Source: Gammaproteobacteria bacterium | Lineage (GTDB): Bacteria; Pseudomonadota; Gammaproteobacteria; Pseudomonadales; Pseudohongiellaceae | Length of the DNA stretch: 64,000 nucleotides | Assembly: GCA_041395725.1 (NCBI GenBank) | Contig: JAWKZW010000001.1 | Location: 744,001-808,000, forward strand | Reading direction: 5' to 3' | In this document: positions 62,678 to 64,000 of the stretch, one piece after another | Layout of the letters: each line of letters opens with the position of its first letter | How positions within the stretch are numbered: position 1 is the first letter of the stretch | Notes under the pieces: model-generated | The model's database searches: none | Told to the model about the DNA's origin: nothing | Seen by the model: the letters and a program-made list of their open reading frames with translations, nothing else | Position numbers and translations under genes: made by a program

Positions 62678-62800
62678 ACACGCTGGCCGCCAGGCAGACT
62701 CACTGGCGAAGCACCTGGCCGTCGGCCTGTCAGGGCGCGGCACCCAGACCAGTGGGCCCGCCCGGAAGCCCCGGAGGGGGAATCTGCCGGTCCGGCTCTT
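62678..62800. repeat. GC-rich intergenic repeat-like element, copy 2
   Basis: Shares ordered landmarks with the element at 35455-35593: CTGGCCGCCAG, GTCGGCCTGTCAGGGCG and CCCCGG. It lies at the array's right edge. Confidence 0.4.
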
Positions 62801-62875
62801 TACCTGATCTGTCAAACCTGTAATATCAGCCAGAACAGCCACAACGAATCAATGACCACCATCAGGAATCCAACG

Positions 62876-64000
62876 ATGCATCACGCCAACCCAACAGCCT
62901 CTCAGTCAGGCCCGGGCCGATTATCCAGCCTGCTGCTGACAACAGTTCTGTGCCTGCCAGTCGTCGCTGCTGCGCAATCCGCCAACCCTTTCGGAATCCC
63001 CAGTGCAGAAAGCCCCAACCCGGCGGCCTCGATCGTTGCCGCGCCGGGATCCCGGGGCCAGGGCTGGTTGGGTCAGGGACGCTCCGAAGTCATCGCCCGA
63101 CACGGCATGGTGGCGACCAGTGATCCGCTGGCAGCCCAGGCCGGGCTGGAGATTCTGCAGAACGGTGGCAATGCCATCGATGCGGCCGTGGCAGCCGCCG
63201 CCGTTCTGGACGTTACATCTCAGAACGACACCGGGCTGGCAGGCGATCTGTTCGCGCTGGTCTGGAGCGCCCGGGATAAAAAACTGTATGCATTGAATTC
63301 AGCTGGCTGGGCCCCGGCCGGCTGGACGCCGGAGTTTTTCCGTGACGAGCTCGGCCTGTCCCGCGTGCCTGGTAACGGCGTCAATGCGGCCACGGTCCCC
63401 GGCGCGGTTTCCGGTTACGATGCTCTGCTGACGCGCTTCGGCACCCTGGGCTTCCAGGAAACCCTGGAACGAGCAGCCCGTCTCGCCGAAGAGGGCTGGG
63501 GGCAGGCTGAGCGCCGCCACAGTGACCTGACCAGCGTGCGGGAAAAATTACGTGGCGACCCTGACTCCGCCGCCGTGTTTCTGAATGACGGCGAAGTCCC
63601 GCCTCTCTACAGCGTGATTCGCAATCCAGGCCTGGCCGACGCCCTGCGGCTGCTGCAGGAACAGGGTCGGGAGGCGTTTTACTCCGGCCCCATTGCGGAT
63701 GCCATTGTCGCCAAGGTACAGAGCGAGGGCGGTGTCATGACCCACGCAGACCTGGCAGAGTTTGAGTCGGAATGGGTCGATCCCATTACCACCAATTACC
63801 ACGGCTACGATATTTTCCAGCTTCCACCTCCGGGACAGGGGTTTGCAGCGTTGGAAATGCTCAATATCCTGGAAGTCTGCGCACCGGTGCACGGTATCAA
63901 TCTGGCGGATCTCGGCCCTTCCAACCCCGACTACTGGCATTTCATGGTAGAGGCCAAAAAACTCGCTTACTCGGATCTGCAGGCCTACAACGGCGATCCC
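62876..64000 (+). CDS. Gamma-glutamyltransferase family protein, 5' part
   Basis: First 375 codons of an exported Ntn-hydrolase of the gamma-glutamyltranspeptidase family; the gene runs off the right edge, so the autoprocessing Thr region is not in view. A signal peptide (about 10-33, ending VVAAAQ) is followed by GMVATSDPLAAQAGLEILQNGGNAIDAAVAAAAVL, LFALVWSARDKKLYALNSAGWAP and FQLPPPGQGFAALEMLNIL, all family features. AGGA lies about ten bases before the chosen ATG; ATG 62852 in frame adds eight residues. Substrate may be glutathione or another gamma-glutamyl compound. Confidence 0.88.
   Translation, partial: MHHANPTASQSGPGRLSSLLLTTVLCLPVVAAAQSANPFGIPSAESPNPAASIVAAPGSRGQGWLGQGRSEVIARHGMVATSDPLAAQAGLEILQNGGNAIDAAVAAAAVLDVTSQNDTGLAGDLFALVWSARDKKLYALNSAGWAPAGWTPEFFRDELGLSRVPGNGVNAATVPGAVSGYDALLTRFGTLGFQETLERAARLAEEGWGQAERRHSDLTSVREKLRGDPDSAAVFLNDGEVPPLYSVIRNPGLADALRLLQEQGREAFYSGPIADAIVAKVQSEGGVMTHADLAEFESEWVDPITTNYHGYDIFQLPPPGQGFAALEMLNILEVCAPVHGINLADLGPSNPDYWHFMVEAKKLAYSDLQAYNGDP

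Larger units (their letters stand above)
62446..62875. other. Right junction of the array
   Basis: About 430 bases. The left part holds repeat R8; from about 62640 the composition becomes GC-rich and includes a copy of the repeat-like element seen near 35460. No credible gene. Confidence 0.55.

Overview
The window looks like chromosome from a moderately GC-rich gammaproteobacterium, probably marine. The evidence is the conserved gene order nnrD-tsaE-amiB-mutL-miaA-hfq-hflX-hflK on the minus strand, a divergent fpr/finR-like pair as in Pseudomonas, a ClpP2-like peptidase, PPK2 and MMPL/RND proteins. The genus cannot be named from sequence alone.

Layout. 1-9521: minus-strand housekeeping cluster (hflK 5' end, hflX, hfq, miaA, mutL, amiB, tsaE, nnrD and a MarR-type regulator where queG often sits). 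9668-26590: accessory but host-like genes, including a DUF6351-like secreted hydrolase, an Lrp-type regulator divergent from a stand-alone homodimeric E1 dehydrogenase (MdeR/MdeB-like layout), DUF4159, ChaN and cytochrome c lipoproteins, SixA, a DUF481 outer membrane protein, an FMN-binding glutamate synthase-like enzyme, a TPR protein, a TraB/GumN protein and a maleylacetate-reductase-like dehydrogenase. 26591-31307: a 16-bp tandem repeat array followed by a two-subunit molybdenum hydroxylase and a two-domain PPK2. 31471-35282: a TetR-HlyD-ABC ATPase-ABC permease operon. 35753-47426: CMD-like, NnrU, ClpP2-like, CX3CH cytochrome, two MMPL transporters, redoxin, Fpr and FinR-like regulator.

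47427-about 62640 is clearly different. It is visibly AT-richer and almost all genes point rightward. The genes are a mixed set of small accessory enzymes: a membrane MutS-like ATPase, erythromycin-esterase-like protein, HAD phosphatases, serine beta-lactamase-fold protein, three GNATs, a SAM methyltransferase, a LysE exporter and small exported proteins. The gene units are separated by related intergenic repeats (R1-R8). These carry a GAAGCCG-type palindrome followed by two short direct repeats 46-47 bp apart. This is a gene-cassette-like array, but I see no integrase and no convincing attC pair. Inside it sits a reversed, GC-richer module (about 52640-55620) with an HTH-ImmA/IrrE regulator, an N-terminally truncated PIN-domain remnant and an exported protein of unknown function.

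The array ends before a host-like gamma-glutamyltransferase gene that runs off the right edge. No rRNA, tRNA, CRISPR array, transposase or integrase was seen.
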